Assembly (NCBI GenBank): GCA_027924645.1
Contig: BSBN01000860.1
Coordinates: 9,936,001-10,000,000 of the forward strand
Direction: 5' to 3'
Length of the DNA: 64,000 bases
DNA from: Cunninghamia lanceolata
Lineage: Eukaryota > Streptophyta > Pinopsida > Cupressales > Cupressaceae
The notes under the pieces were generated by a model, which worked only from the letters and a program-made list of their open reading frames with translations, made no database searches and had not been told where the DNA came from. The first letter of the stretch is position 1. Each line of letters opens with the position of its first letter. Of this stretch, positions 11,848-22,873 are shown piece after piece. Both the position numbers and the translations under genes were made by a program.

Positions 11848-12140
11848 TCAATACTTCTTCCCAGCGTCATTTATTTTTTCACTAAAATATGAAATGGGTC
11901 TTCCTTCTTGACTTAATACAGCTCCTATGACACTACCACTAGAATCACAATCTACTTGAAACACCTTGTTAAAATTTGGAAGTGCTGAAACAGGTTGCTC
12001 TATAAATTTTTTCTTCAACAAATCAAAACTCTTGGTTGCTCCTATAGTCCATTTAAATTATTTTCTATCTCCCATCATTGTTTCAATTAAAAGTGCACAT
12101 GTGCTACTAAAATTTCTAATGAACATTCAGTAAAATCTAG
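11848..12140 (-). pseudogene. Gypsy RNase H-like domain remnant
   Basis: The minus-strand translation gives FQVDCDSSGSVIGAVLSQ followed by EGRPISYFSEKIN, the usual start of the Gypsy RNase H domain (D-x-S-G, then AVLSQ, then YFSEKL). Upstream pieces include LLIETM and FDLLKKKF. Homology ends abruptly after the residues GKKY, around 11848. One stop is visible near 12055. This domain would normally degrade the RNA strand of the replication hybrid. Confidence 0.75.
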
Positions 12141-12149
12141 CCAATCCAT

Positions 12150-12800
12150 GAAATGATCTTATGTCAGTAATACTCCTTGGTGTTGGTCATTCTATAATAG
12201 CCCTTACTTTCTCTAGATCCATCTTAAGACCCTCAGCTAAGATCATAAATCCCAAGTACACTAACTCCTTCACAATGTTACACTCCTTCAAATTTATCAA
12301 CAATTTCTCTTCCCTCAACCTCTCAAAAAATATATGAAAATGCATCAAATGTTCCTCCAAGGTTTTGTTAAAAATTAGAATATCATCCAAATACACAATA
12401 ACAAACTTACCCTAAAATTCTTTGGGTACCTCGTTAATGAGCCTCATGAAAGTTTTTGGTACATTGGTTAGTCTAAATGACATCACTTACCACTTTTAGA
12501 GTCCTTATTTTATTTTGAATTTTGCCTTCTATTCATCTCCTTCCCATATCCTGATCTGGTGATACCCGCACTTCAAATATATCTTTGTGAAGTATTTTTC
12601 TCCACTCAGGAAATCCATGATATCATCTATCCTTGGCAAAGGAAATCTATACTTGATTGTAATTTTTTGATGGCCCTAGAATTAGTACACATTCTCAATT
12701 TTCCATCCTTCTTAGGTGCTAGTACTATAGGTACTGCACATGGGCTCAAACTCTCTTTGATTAACCCCTTTTTCAGCAATTCCTAAACTTGTTTGTTTAG
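12150..12800 (-). pseudogene. Gypsy reverse transcriptase remnant
   Basis: On the minus strand one reads, in order: [11 protein letters not shown] near 12640, YHQIRI near 12560, and the active-site block YLDDILIF near 12380 (the YxDD motif). LVYLGF and a K-V-R-A-I-I-E tail follow near 12190. The order and spacing fit a Ty3/Gypsy reverse transcriptase. Stops at several positions break it into short frames, so no active enzyme is possible. Confidence 0.85.
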
Positions 12801-13289
12801 CTCTTCATTTTCTACATGAGTCATTCTATGGACTCCCTTGTTAGGTAAACTAGCTCCTAGTATCAAATCCATCTAATGACTTATGCTTCTCACTGATGGC
12901 AAACCTTGAGGTACATTATCTAAAACAATATCTTTGAATTCATCCCACATATTTGCAATTTATGTAGGTGCATGTCTTCTCCTTCCTCTTTATTGATCTT
13001 AGGAATCAAGGCAAAGCACATATGTTCATGCTTCATTCCATCCAAAAAATTTCTACCGTCTACCAAACAAATTATAGCATTACTACATACCTTTTCCTCT
13101 GCTTCTCTCATAGGTTTCAACTTATGTTTGACTCCATCTTTTGTTAGAGAACAGGTGTTAGAATGGCCATCATGGATAGAACACCTATCATACTAACATG
13201 GCCTTCCCAATAACAAGTGACATACATCCATTGGCATAATATCACATAACACCTCATCATGCTAATATCTAATCTTAAACTTTACCAAA

Positions 13290-13520
13290 CATTGTTAATT
13301 AACCAAAACCTTATGATATTTTTGCAACCAAGCAATCCTATAGGGATGTTGATGCTTTATTCTCTTGAAATTCAAATTTCTAACCATCTCTTTAGAGACT
13401 AGATTATCTGTACTTTCACTATCAATAATCACATCACAACACTTACATCCTAATTTACACCTTGTTTGAAATAGGCTCTTTCTTTGTGATGGTTTTTCTT
13501 TTCCTTCTTTTAGCAAGGCT
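13290..13520 (-). pseudogene. Gypsy aspartic protease remnant
   Basis: The minus-strand frame contains CKCCDVIIDSESTDNLVS followed by a K-M-V-R-N-L helix and HPYRIAWLQKYHKVLVN. In this Gypsy group the protease reads IIDSGSTDNLVS; here the active-site Gly of D-S-G is Glu, which alone should abolish activity. Homology continues left through additional stops. It lies between gag and reverse transcriptase as expected. Confidence 0.8.
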
Positions 13521-13899
13521 CCTCTAGTAACAAGGGCTTCTCCTCTTTCTATATTTTTTGAATGTTCAAATCTAGCCTCCTCATCAACATAGAAAACTTT
13601 AGCATTACCCTTTGGTCTTCTATTTGTTACTCCCTAATTTTATTGACAATCATATGCTCTATTCCCTTCTTCACCTCATCTGAAATAGGTTTCTCTAAAT
13701 CCTCCTCTTCTAGGTTCTCCTCCAAATCTACCTCTTCCTCTCTAGTACCCATCACTCTATCCACAAGGGAGGTATGCATTTTCACCTCTATTATTTTGAC
13801 TTGTGCCCACATCTTCATTCTTCTTTTGATCATCATGTTGTCCACAATCCCCATATAATCTTCCACCACATCCTCTTCCCCTTTGTTTATTCTCAAATT

Positions 13900-14430
13900 T
13901 TATGTTCAAATTTTCTTCTACCTTCATTATGAACTGATATGCATCTTCAATAGTTGTTAATATAACTAGGCTTAATTCTTCTTAGATGCTGGATTTCAAT
14001 CCATTGATATACCTGGCTACCTTCTCTTTATTAGCCCATGTGTGACCTGCACTGATGATAACTTTGTAAAAGATTTTAGTATATTCTTTGACTATCTTGT
14101 TAATTTGTCTCAGAGCTTGTATTTTATCTAAAACTACCAACTCATAATCCACAACAATAAACTATCTCTTCATTTTATCCCATCTAGTGATCTTCTCTTT
14201 TCCTCTTTGGTTTATTTCTAACTGCACCTCCTTCCACCAAATTCTAGCATGACCTTTGAGCTTGGTCTCGGAAAGCTTGACCCTCTCAAGATCTTCTATT
14301 TCTTCATATTCAAAATAGTCCTCCATATCATTGATCCAATCTATCAATTCTTCTAAATTGAGACTACCAGAGTATGTAGATATATCTATATTTGGCCTTT
14401 GCCCAATTTTTGTTATGCCCTTCAACAATC
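13900..14430 (-). pseudogene. Gypsy gag remnant
   Basis: The minus-strand frame contains the typical plant Gypsy gag word order: DISTYSGSLNLEELIDWIND, then EDYFEYEEIED, then KLKGHARIWWKEVQL. The frame from 14428 to 14162 is open; further left (about 13900-14150) the same domain continues with stops. It lies 0.4 kb from the primer-binding site, which is the expected place. Confidence 0.85.
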
Positions 14431-14821
14431 TAACTTGTTCAGGTTCTATTTCTCTTTAATTTTCTTTAGATTGTGCATCATCTTGGACTACATCATCTTC
14501 ATCTCAACTTTCATCTCTCATTCTTGGTTCAAACCCTCTTCTTAGTTCCTCTTGGATTGCATTACTTTACCTTTACAGATCTCTAAACCCTTCTTCCATC
14601 ACAATAGCATTTCTACCACCATGGTTTTATCATGGAGACATCATGATTTTCTTCCTTCCTCTCTTACACTTAATGTAAAAATTCTTCAATATGAAGCTAC
14701 CTCAAATTGATGGTTTTACTTCCACTTTCAAACACATAATCTCAAGGTCCTAGCACAAACTACCTCACTCAATGGTGATCTGGTTGCATACTCACAATAA
14801 ACTATCTCTAATACCACTTGA

Positions 14822-15740
14822 TGAGGGTGTACTCCACCCAAAACACTCACAAAAACAAAATGAGAACAATAGTGATTTAGGTGGGGAAACCCTTTTGGGA
14901 GAAAAGCCCCACATTGGAAAGCAACTCAATATATTATTTAGAAATCTCGACAAAATTACAAAATGCTTGTGGAACAAGCTTTCATATGAGGATCACCGAC
15001 CAAACTCTAGAGGCAACTTGACATCTATATCACTTTCCCCCCAACCTCTATCTCAAACACTTGATATAGGAGATACAATATAGAAAACTATCAATAGTAA
15101 TTACCAGACCATGAGCTAAAACCACACAAAAGTGGTGCCCAAATTATGTCCAATCAAATGTTCTTTATGATGTGTCAAAACACATGTGAACATGTGTAAC
15201 TCCCCCTACACAACTCTTTTAAGTGACCAACACATTTTCACATTTTCTCAAAATGGGAGGCCTAACATCCAAAGTCTATAACTTTTGATCAAGGTGTCTA
15301 ATTAATGAACTGTTTGATGCATTGAAAAGCTCATGAAGAGATCTATCAATCTATAACCAACTTTGTTGGTTACTATAACTTCAAGGAAAATCAAGGCCTC
15401 TAAGTGCCTCAAAATTAATTTTGTAACTTTTTCAAAACTTTCAAAAACTGAAACTTTAATATTTTGCAATCTAGACATGATCTTGGGTTGAAACTCACTT
15501 TGAATGTTATTTGGCAAATCAGTAGCTTTCAAAAAAGATTTGTGTCCATCTGTGCTCAAATGTAGACTTATTAAATATAATAGGTACTGTCATTTTTAGC
15601 CCTTTTTGGAAACTTTGAATTTTCAAAACCATTTTTCAAGACAATGTGTATTCACAAAAACCAAAATTTAACAGAATAGAAAACAAAATTATTTTTTTGG
15701 GTGATGGAAGATTGCTCTTACACCTCTAGATGCTCCTACA
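14822..15740 (-). repeat. Probable 5' LTR of the Gypsy element
   Basis: Just left of this segment the plus strand reads CTCTAATACCACTTG. Its reverse complement carries TGGTATTAGAG, an initiator-Met-type primer-binding site. The LTR therefore begins at about 14822 (plus TGATGAGGGTG). The outer end is tentatively set at 15740 (GATGCTCCTACA), giving TG...CA ends in element orientation. The outer boundary is uncertain because no second LTR is present for comparison. Confidence 0.5.
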
Positions 15741-16680
15741 TCAAAAAATAATGTCAAAATAAGATAACCATAAAAAAAATTTAATGTGCATGGAAAGTAT
15801 GCCTAATGTAGAGTGAGGTTCATCCTCAATGCATGAAAATATGGAGTTATTTAATGGATTGACATGGTAGTTAGATTCAATTGAATTTTTTTGATAAAAA
15901 TTCTTTATTCCTTTTTAAACTAATTTGTTGACTTTAGTAAAAACAAATTAGTCAAGAATTTAGAGTGTATTAAATAAATACCAATTGTACACATTAAGAA
16001 GCATAAAAGTATTATCATTTGACATCAGCATTAATATTCTAAGACATATTTGATACCATCAATACTTTAGGGTATATGGCATGTATGCTTATTGTCTTTG
16101 ATCTTTGTGCAAAATTGTATCCTAAGAGTTCTACAAAGGGGATAAATATATCTAGTCCAAGAAAATTCCTTTATCCACGTCACTATTTTAATATAGGTTA
16201 CTTAAATTAAGGTAACTTTCAAACCTAAAACTTAAAAAGGTTAGATCCATGTAAAAGAAATAAATTCATAGTCGCATGATTATTCCAGAGTAACAAGAAG
16301 TGACTCTTACCAGCAAATAAGACTATAAATGTATTTAATTGATAGGCTCTAACTTTTTAGTGTAAGAAACATCTATCAAAATCAAATTAACATTAAACCC
16401 AAAACTAAATATATTTATTTAATATTTAAATTATAAATATTTATTTTAATATCATTATTAGTCTCAACTCTTAATCTTAAAAGAATTCAATTATAATACT
16501 ATTTAAATAATTTACCCTAAAACAAATTTGTACAAATATATTTTATATCTTTATAAATATATAGAGAAAACTTATAAATTAACATCCATAGATAATTATT
16601 ATACTAACAATACGACTAATTATAATTTGTTGCTTGGATGATTAAGAATCCTTAATTTATGTTAGTTTGTTTATGTCTAA
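15741..16680. other. AT-rich intergenic stretch, nothing recognised
   Basis: Sequence between the Gypsy LTR and the MITE-like element. It is rich in A/T runs and contains no frame or repeat that I can name. Confidence 0.4.
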
Positions 16681-17105
16681 GGGCGTGTCCCCATGTGGTT
16701 GCTTAACTTGTTTTGGCTAGCTGCTCAATTTTTTGAGGAGATATTTTTGGAGCTAGTGACCCCATGAATTTTTTTTTTTGCTTATTTTTAGTTATCTTGA
16801 TTTGCAGTTTTTAATATATAAAAAATTAAAAACAAATTATCTCAATTTAGAAGAAAATAAAAAAAAGGAGGGAAAGAAATATATACAACCACATGATATA
16901 TTTTTCATTATGTGGTGGCTGCGTATTTCTAGCCCCCCTTTTTTTCCATAGCTTATTTGCAATTCCTAAACAATAGTTGCTCCACAAAAATAAGGACAAA
17001 TTCTATATTATCCTTTTCTCATAATTGTAAATTTTCATGGGGCCACTCCAACTGCTTAAATTTTAAGCAGAAAAATAACTTAAGTAGTCGCAATGGGACA
17101 TGGGG
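16681..17105. mobile_element. MITE-like foldback element with TAA flanks
   Basis: The ends form imperfect inverted repeats of about 34 bp. The left end reads GGGCGTGTCCCCATGTGGTT; the right end, reverse-complemented, reads CCCCATGTCCCATTGCGACT. They align without gaps at roughly two thirds of positions. The element is flanked by TAA at 16678-16680 and 17106-17108, the target duplication typical of PIF/Harbinger (Tourist) MITEs. Inner inverted words (GTGACCCCATGAA near 16757; its near-complement near 17038) support a foldback. It has no coding capacity. Confidence 0.5.
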
Positions 17106-18150
17106 TAATTCTTTTTAAAAGGTTAGATGACATTCAACCCTTTGAAGTGTTTCAGATTCTCAAAAATGTTGAAACGCTCTACAAATTATAGTTGGTCTTA
17201 GTAATCTATTTAAATAGGGTTTAAATTTGATTGTTGTATAGTTGTATTTACGCCGAGAGGTATTTCTACATTCATAGCATGGATGGGAGCTGGAAGATTC
17301 TAGAATTTCTATGTAAACTTATAAGATTCCAACCTAGAATCTTTATTAAAAAAAGCAAATAGTCACTCCATAAATTTAAAAAAAAAACTAAAAAGAAAAG
17401 GTGAAAGGAATTAAAAGAAAACTATGATGGATGGAAAGAAAGGTGGATGGTAGTTTCATAGAAGCCATCACTATGCACTAAGATGAAAGAAAGAAATGTT
17501 ACAAAAAGGCATATGAAAAGACACATTCAATCTATTTATATTGCCTCTTTAATTTTTTTCATATGTAGAACAAATATATCAAATTGTAGAATTTGAGGTG
17601 AGTGTAGTAAATTGATAAAAAAAATAGGCACCTCCATAAGATATATCTTGACATACTTTAGATATATATTTTTAAATACAAATATACTAGTAATAATTTT
17701 TGTTATAAAATATAATTAAAATGTTAGGAAAATTATATTATATGAAAGGGAAATTTTTAAATAGATTATTAAAAATTACAGCAAGTTATAGGATAATATA
17801 TATTTCTATAATATATTTTTAAAAATAAAATATATTTTCACATTTAAAACACAACTCTTAAAAGATAACCATCATTTTAAAAAAAACTTGAGAGGCATAG
17901 TCGATCGTCAAATTTAGGCCCTTTACTACTTTTCAATAGACTGTGTAAATTAGGATAGTAAAATGTTTGACGTTTACCACGGTAAAAAGCTATGGATTAG
18001 ACAGAACATACCATCAGAATATCCTCTTCAACAGTATCCCTAGCTTTTCTATTTTTCTTTCTTTGCTAAGAGTCAACAATAATTCTGGGAGTAATTTGTG
18101 CCACTGAATTGAAAATGTTGGAAAATAATGTGCTCGAAATAATTGTACCC
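17106..18150. other. AT-rich stretch upstream of the chitinase relic
   Basis: Extremely AT-rich sequence with homopolymer runs and no recognisable frame. It ends at the tandem 54-bp block that precedes the chitinase pseudogene. Confidence 0.4.
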
Positions 18151-18251
18151 GTCTGAAAATGACGAGCTTATCTTTCACTCTAGACTTGACTCTAAATCTT
18201 TCCAGTCTGAAAATGATGAGCTTATCCTCCACTCTAGACTTGACTCTAAAT
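18151..18251 (+). repeat. 54-bp tandem duplication in chitinase promoter region
   Basis: A 54-bp unit starting GTCTGAAAATGACGAGCTTA at 18151 is repeated from 18205 with only a few substitutions and ends near 18251. It lies about 100 bp upstream of the chitinase start codon and just upstream of a TATA-like word, so it could be a duplicated promoter module. The unit contains no known cis-element that I can name with confidence. Confidence 0.75.
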
Positions 18252-18304
18252 TTACGTTAACGTTACGCAAAAAATGTCTCACCGTGTATTATACAATAAT
18301 ACCC

Positions 18305-18317
18305 ATTATAAATAGCG
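18305..18317 (+). promoter_or_regulatory. Putative TATA box of the chitinase relic
   Basis: ATTATAAATAG lies about 40 bp upstream of the ATG at 18355, a plausible spacing for a short-leader plant gene. It is supported only by sequence likeness and position. Confidence 0.45.
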
Positions 18318-18354
18318 GTAGCAAATGGAGGAGAATAAACACAGAATGCAAATC

Positions 18355-21300
18355 ATGGCTATAGAAAATAGTAAGAGCAAGATCTTCTGCTCCTCATCAA
18401 TATGTGTAATGCTTATTTTATTAGCGTTAATAGGTGTGTGAGTATGTCAAAATTGTGGTTGTAATGGACTATGTTGTAGTAAATGGGGATACTGTGGAAG
18501 TGGAGATCCCTACTGTGGGGATGGCTGTAAAGAAGGTCCCTGTTATTCTTCTTCTCCTTCTACTGGTGGAGGAGTGGCTTCTATTGTTTCTTCTGATGTT
18601 TTTAACTCCATAGTTGGAGGAGCTGGGAGTGGCTGTGCAGGAAAGGGGTTTTATGATTATAATTCCTTTATTAATGCTGCTAATGCTTTCAATGGCTTTG
18701 GGACATCTGGGTCTTCTGATGTTAATAAGAGAGAACTTGCTGCCTTTTTTGCTAATGCTGCCCATGAGACTGGAGGTAATATATGCATTACACTCCATTT
18801 CATTTTCTATCTATTTTAAGTTTTTTATTTTTTATTTTAATGTATTAAAGTATGTGATAGTATATTTTGATTCAATTGCATAATCTTAATCTCTATAATT
18901 ATTGTGAAAGATTTATAATGAAATATACGTATAAAAGCCATAGAGTTGAATCCCTATTAAACAATTTAAATATTATAGTTAACCTAAAGTTAATGTTGCT
19001 AGTAGAGTACTAAAAGGAGTTGTATGTATTGCATAACAGGGTTTTACTTCATCAAAGAGCAGAGTCCTACCAGCAAATACTGCGACTCCAACACTCGGTA
19101 TCCCTGCAACCCAGACAAGAGTTATTATGGCAGAGGCCCTCTGCAGCTCTCATGGTCAGTAACCATTTTTGTTTGCTACATAACTAGTTTTCAAATTTTA
19201 ATCAGTCAAATATTCTAAGATTGCTCTCTATAGCTAAGCTATGCTAATGTAAGGTGATGACAGGAACTATAACTATGGAGCAGCAGGAGAATACATTCAA
19301 TTGGATGGGCTGAACAATCCAGAGGCCGTAAACAATGTAGCTCAAGGAGGCAGGGAGTAGACGAAGTCCTTCTATTGTTTGGCTGGACCAGAGAAAATGA
19401 AAGCATGCTCGAAGGCCTACCAAGGGTGAATGCCCCTGGTAAAGCCCCTGGTAACGGGTAACCGGAAAGAAACATGTTTCATTGATAGTCGTCTACTGGA
19501 TCGACCGGTTGAACAAACTAGTCTTCCTTCCTTCCGGCCAATCAAAACAAAGTACATCCATCCTTCCTAACGAGGAGCTACTCCTTCCTACCTAGGGGTG
19601 AACTTCCTACCGGGGGTGAAGGCCTTAACTTCCAATAGCCAAACAATCAATCTACTTCCTTCCGGTTGAACGAACTATCGTAATGATTGGGGTGGGCGGA
19701 ACTAGAACACCCTGCCGACAGGCTAGGGGCACCGGCTAATCTTCCAATATAGTAATTCCTGATATTAGGCTAATTTAGTCAATCCGGGGTGCGCCCCCAA
19801 TCCTATAGTCTAATTTCAGTCCCTTCCTCCTACAGTCTAATTTAAGGACACCCGGTATAAGTTTCTAAACGGGAGGTTGGGCCTTCCCTTGGCTAATCCA
19901 ACAGTTGCTCGGGTACCACCTTCCAACCAGCTAGCCTTCACCCCCTCATAGCTGGTAGATACCTGACGTTGTGGGGGACCTAACTTCCTCCACCACCGGT
20001 AGCTTAGCAGTTGACTTCTCTTCCTTCCCATGCGACCTTCCTTCCGCCCTCCTATAGTTGTTGAATTACGAAACAACCTTCCGGGGTTCCGGTCCAGCTG
20101 AGGACTAGCTATTATTTCTAGCTGTGCCGGGTTGAACTCCCTGCCTCCCAACTACCTCTCCCCACCCATCCCTAGGGTTCATTTGGACCTTCCCTCGAGC
20201 TGGGTAACCTTCCTGAAAGAAAGAACTCCCTTCCCGAAAGAAAGAAAGGTAGAGTCCTACACAGACGAGAGGACAAGAGGACTACTCTCGACTAGGGCTC
20301 GCTTGACTACATAATCCATATAGTTGGGCTCAATCGAATGGAGCTATAATCCATGCTGGCCATCCTTCCTAACTGCTGGCCTAACTCACTTTGTTTCTCT
20401 ATTCACAACTACTATCCTTCTAGCTGCCATCAGTGAGTAATGGAAAGACTCTAACCAATGGACAGCACGCACCACCTCCTAACTGAGGGTTTACCTAGAA
20501 CCCTTGGGAAGCTCTTCCATTAGGAGCCTCACTTACGGTTGTTGAACAAGGATCTCATTCTAGCTATAGCCAGAGGAAAGAAAGCTAGGCCGGTCCGGTA
20601 GGAATGGAACACCCCGCCCGACCCACGGAAGATAGTCTACTTCTGGCTTGTCCTCCCATCTGATTGTCCCATCTGAGGGTATTACGTAGATGAGTAATCA
20701 CATAGTTGTTGAGGGATAGTTGCTCCAACCACCCACCTAATCTCCTCTGAATAGTTTGGAGTTAGAACTCAATCTCACCCATCCTCCAACCACCTAATCA
20801 GAGTTGTTGAGGGAGAGCATCCTATAGTTGGAAGGAACTCAATCTTGATCTCGATCTTTGAGAAGATAGTGGCATTATGGAGTTGTTGAGGGCGAGCTAA
20901 ATAGTTGAGGGAGAGCAACCATCCAACTAGAAAGAAAGAATGGATGGCCAGAGCAGGAAAGAAAGAATGTTAGCTCCCATGTGACCTTCCTTCCGAAAGT
21001 AGGATAGATAGCTCGGGGTTGGGTGGGAGATATAGTTGTAACATCGATATCTTAACCAGAGCTCCCCAATGAGGAGGACCAGCGCTCGTCATGAAGGTCT
21101 TGCCTTTATGAAGCCGGGGGTGTTAACTACAGCTGAAATTAGGGAGGGAGTTCGTTACTTCCTCCATCAACTATGCTCAAACCTAAGGGACCCACCCCCA
21201 CCGGTTGAACTCCTTGAACTAACCTGCTATCCCAATTCTACCACTAACCTACTATCTTACGGATGGATGGGCAAAAACAATTGGTAATAGTAACTATCCC

Positions 21301-22563
21301 TCTAGCTTGCCTTCCTTTCTTGCCAATAGACAATCAATATCCCTCCATCCTTCACCCCTAGTTAGCATCTCCAACTTGCCTTCCAACCTTCCTTTAGCTG
21401 ACAGCCTTCACTGAACATGGTGGGAGGATAGGAGATCCCCTAGGCAGGGAATTGTAGTCGGTAGAAACATTGAGCCAGGAGGTATCTTGAGTTTAGCCAT
21501 TGAGCTGCCCTTCCTTTAGTTAGGTGTTACCATCAAGAGTGGGTGGGGCATCGGTCCAGTAGCTTCCTTGGGCTAGCTATCCCAAAATAGAGCTAATTCT
21601 CGCTCGCTCGCTTGATCAAGGGTGTAGACTGGGTAGGAGAAGCATGGGAGGCAAGACATCCAATGAGAAATGTAGGCTAGCTAATTTGAACCGGTTGCCA
21701 TAGTTGTTGTATTCCTATTAGTCCTAGCAAAGATGGATGATAAATCCTCTCACCCAATTCTCCAACTTCATTAGGCTAGGGCTCCAACTATAGTTAATGA
21801 GGCTCCATCCCACACGGGACTAAGAAAATCAAATGGCCACACGGAGATGCCTCAACTAGAATTCTCTGATACTAAGGTTAGCTCGCATGGGTATCTTGAC
21901 TCTGATACTTTCTGAACACAGCTTGAGGTCCCTGAACTTCATGTGCCCCCTACTAGCCAACATCATAGCACATAAACAATTATAGTTAGCCCCACAGGAT
22001 AGAAACTTTGGATCTTGCCTCCCCGGTGAAGGCTAGCCATCTGAATTAGTTGGATGAACTGAGGGTGAGTAATGAGCTTCAACTCCATACCGGGGGTTTA
22101 TACCTTCTTTGAGCTTCAACTCCATGATATTGTTATTGTTTTCCATCCAACAAAAGGTAGGACTGTCTATCCAGAAGGTCTGAATTAGCCCACCCGCCTG
22201 AAGAATACTTTCATCGAACTCCCTCCCACCCTAGCCTAGCTATGGTTTTCACCCCCTAAATAGTTACCTTCTCTCTGGATAGACATCCTCGGTTGATGAA
22301 TAGATGGACAACTAGACTGACTACCTGAAAGAGTGAATAGTTATAGTCCCGAACGTCGACTGGAGCCTACCTACCTAAACTATAGCTCTTTATCCTTTCC
22401 TTCTCTTAGTGGGCGAGACAACAACAATCCAATGAAGGACTACCCTTCCTGGGCAATTAGTTATATGGGTCCCTGAGGAGCTACTATGACCAGCAGAGTT
22501 GATTACTTCTAGAAGTTTTGCCAGCAACTCAACGTTGACCCAGGATCGAGTCTTCAATGGTAA
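18355..22563 (+). pseudogene. Class IV chitinase (GH19) pseudogene, split by foreign DNA
   Basis: Exon 1 (18355-18775) encodes a hydrophobic signal segment, a short Cys-rich chitin-binding domain ([16 protein letters not shown], then YCGDGC) and the start of the GH19 domain, ending in the catalytic HETGG motif (HE-T-G). Exon 2 (19040-19154) encodes GFYFIKEQ with [11 protein letters not shown]. Exon 3 starts at 19264 ([20 protein letters not shown]). Introns have GT-AG ends. The gene is dead. TGA at 18439-18441 cuts the signal peptide. Exon 3 loses homology after about 19350. The C-terminal tail reappears at about 22475-22563 (FCQQLNVDPGSSLQW) with an internal TAG at 22510-22512 and Trp in place of the usual final Cys. 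About 100 residues of the catalytic domain are missing. An intact enzyme would be a secreted, defence- or embryogenesis-related chitinase. Confidence 0.88.
19351..22470. other. GC-richer foreign insertion inside chitinase exon 3
   Basis: This roughly 3.1-kb block differs sharply from its surroundings. It is visibly richer in G+C and full of short purine and pyrimidine runs (CCTTCCTTCC, GAAAGAAAG) and recurring words such as TAGTTGTTGAGGG and GCTAGCC. Open frames are short and match nothing I know; no LTR, primer-binding site, transposase or rRNA/tRNA was seen. In style it resembles non-coding plant mitochondrial DNA, so a nuclear-mitochondrial transfer (NUMT) is the preferred guess. The junctions are not sharp, and no target duplication was found. 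Confidence 0.5.
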
Positions 22564-22655
22564 TTTGCACTTTCTTCTTCACTATCATTAAATCTAGATT
22601 AGGACTGCAATGCCAACAATGACTACTAATGCTCCTTAGATAGTTTTGCCACTTT

Positions 22656-22873
22656 TGTTGGAATATTAAGGTTTATGTTTATAATAAAGTCACTTTAGTG
22701 ATTTATGTTTAGTGTTATTGTTTGTAGTTAGTGGGACTTATTTTTCGAGGGTGGTTTAGGAAGTTTTTCTAAAAGTCATTTTGGAATGAATATAAAATCA
22801 TCTCGAATTGAATATTATTATTATATTTTGTATTTATTACTGTGCAAATGTAGATGCCCTACCATTTCGATCA
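22656..22873 (+). repeat. Left LTR of the compact element
   Basis: TGTTGGAATATTAAGG... to ...CATTTCGATCA. It differs from the right LTR at many positions, including small indels, so the insertion is old. Confidence 0.75.

Larger units (their letters stand above)
11840..15740 (-). mobile_element. Decayed Ty3/Gypsy retrotransposon, minus strand
   Basis: Read on the minus strand from right to left, the order is LTR (about 15740-14822), primer-binding site, gag, protease, reverse transcriptase and the start of RNase H. The pol order with reverse transcriptase before any integrase is the Gypsy arrangement. All genes carry stops or frameshifts. The element is truncated near 11840 within RNase H, so integrase and the second LTR are missing. 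The individual domains are listed separately. Confidence 0.8.

Noticed and set aside
18469..18798. 109-codon minus-strand frame
   Set aside because: Antisense shadow of chitinase exon 1, rich in Ser/Thr/Arg, with no independent support.
19837..21287. Short open frames in the GC-rich insertion
   Set aside because: They resemble no protein family and are expected in GC-richer non-coding DNA.
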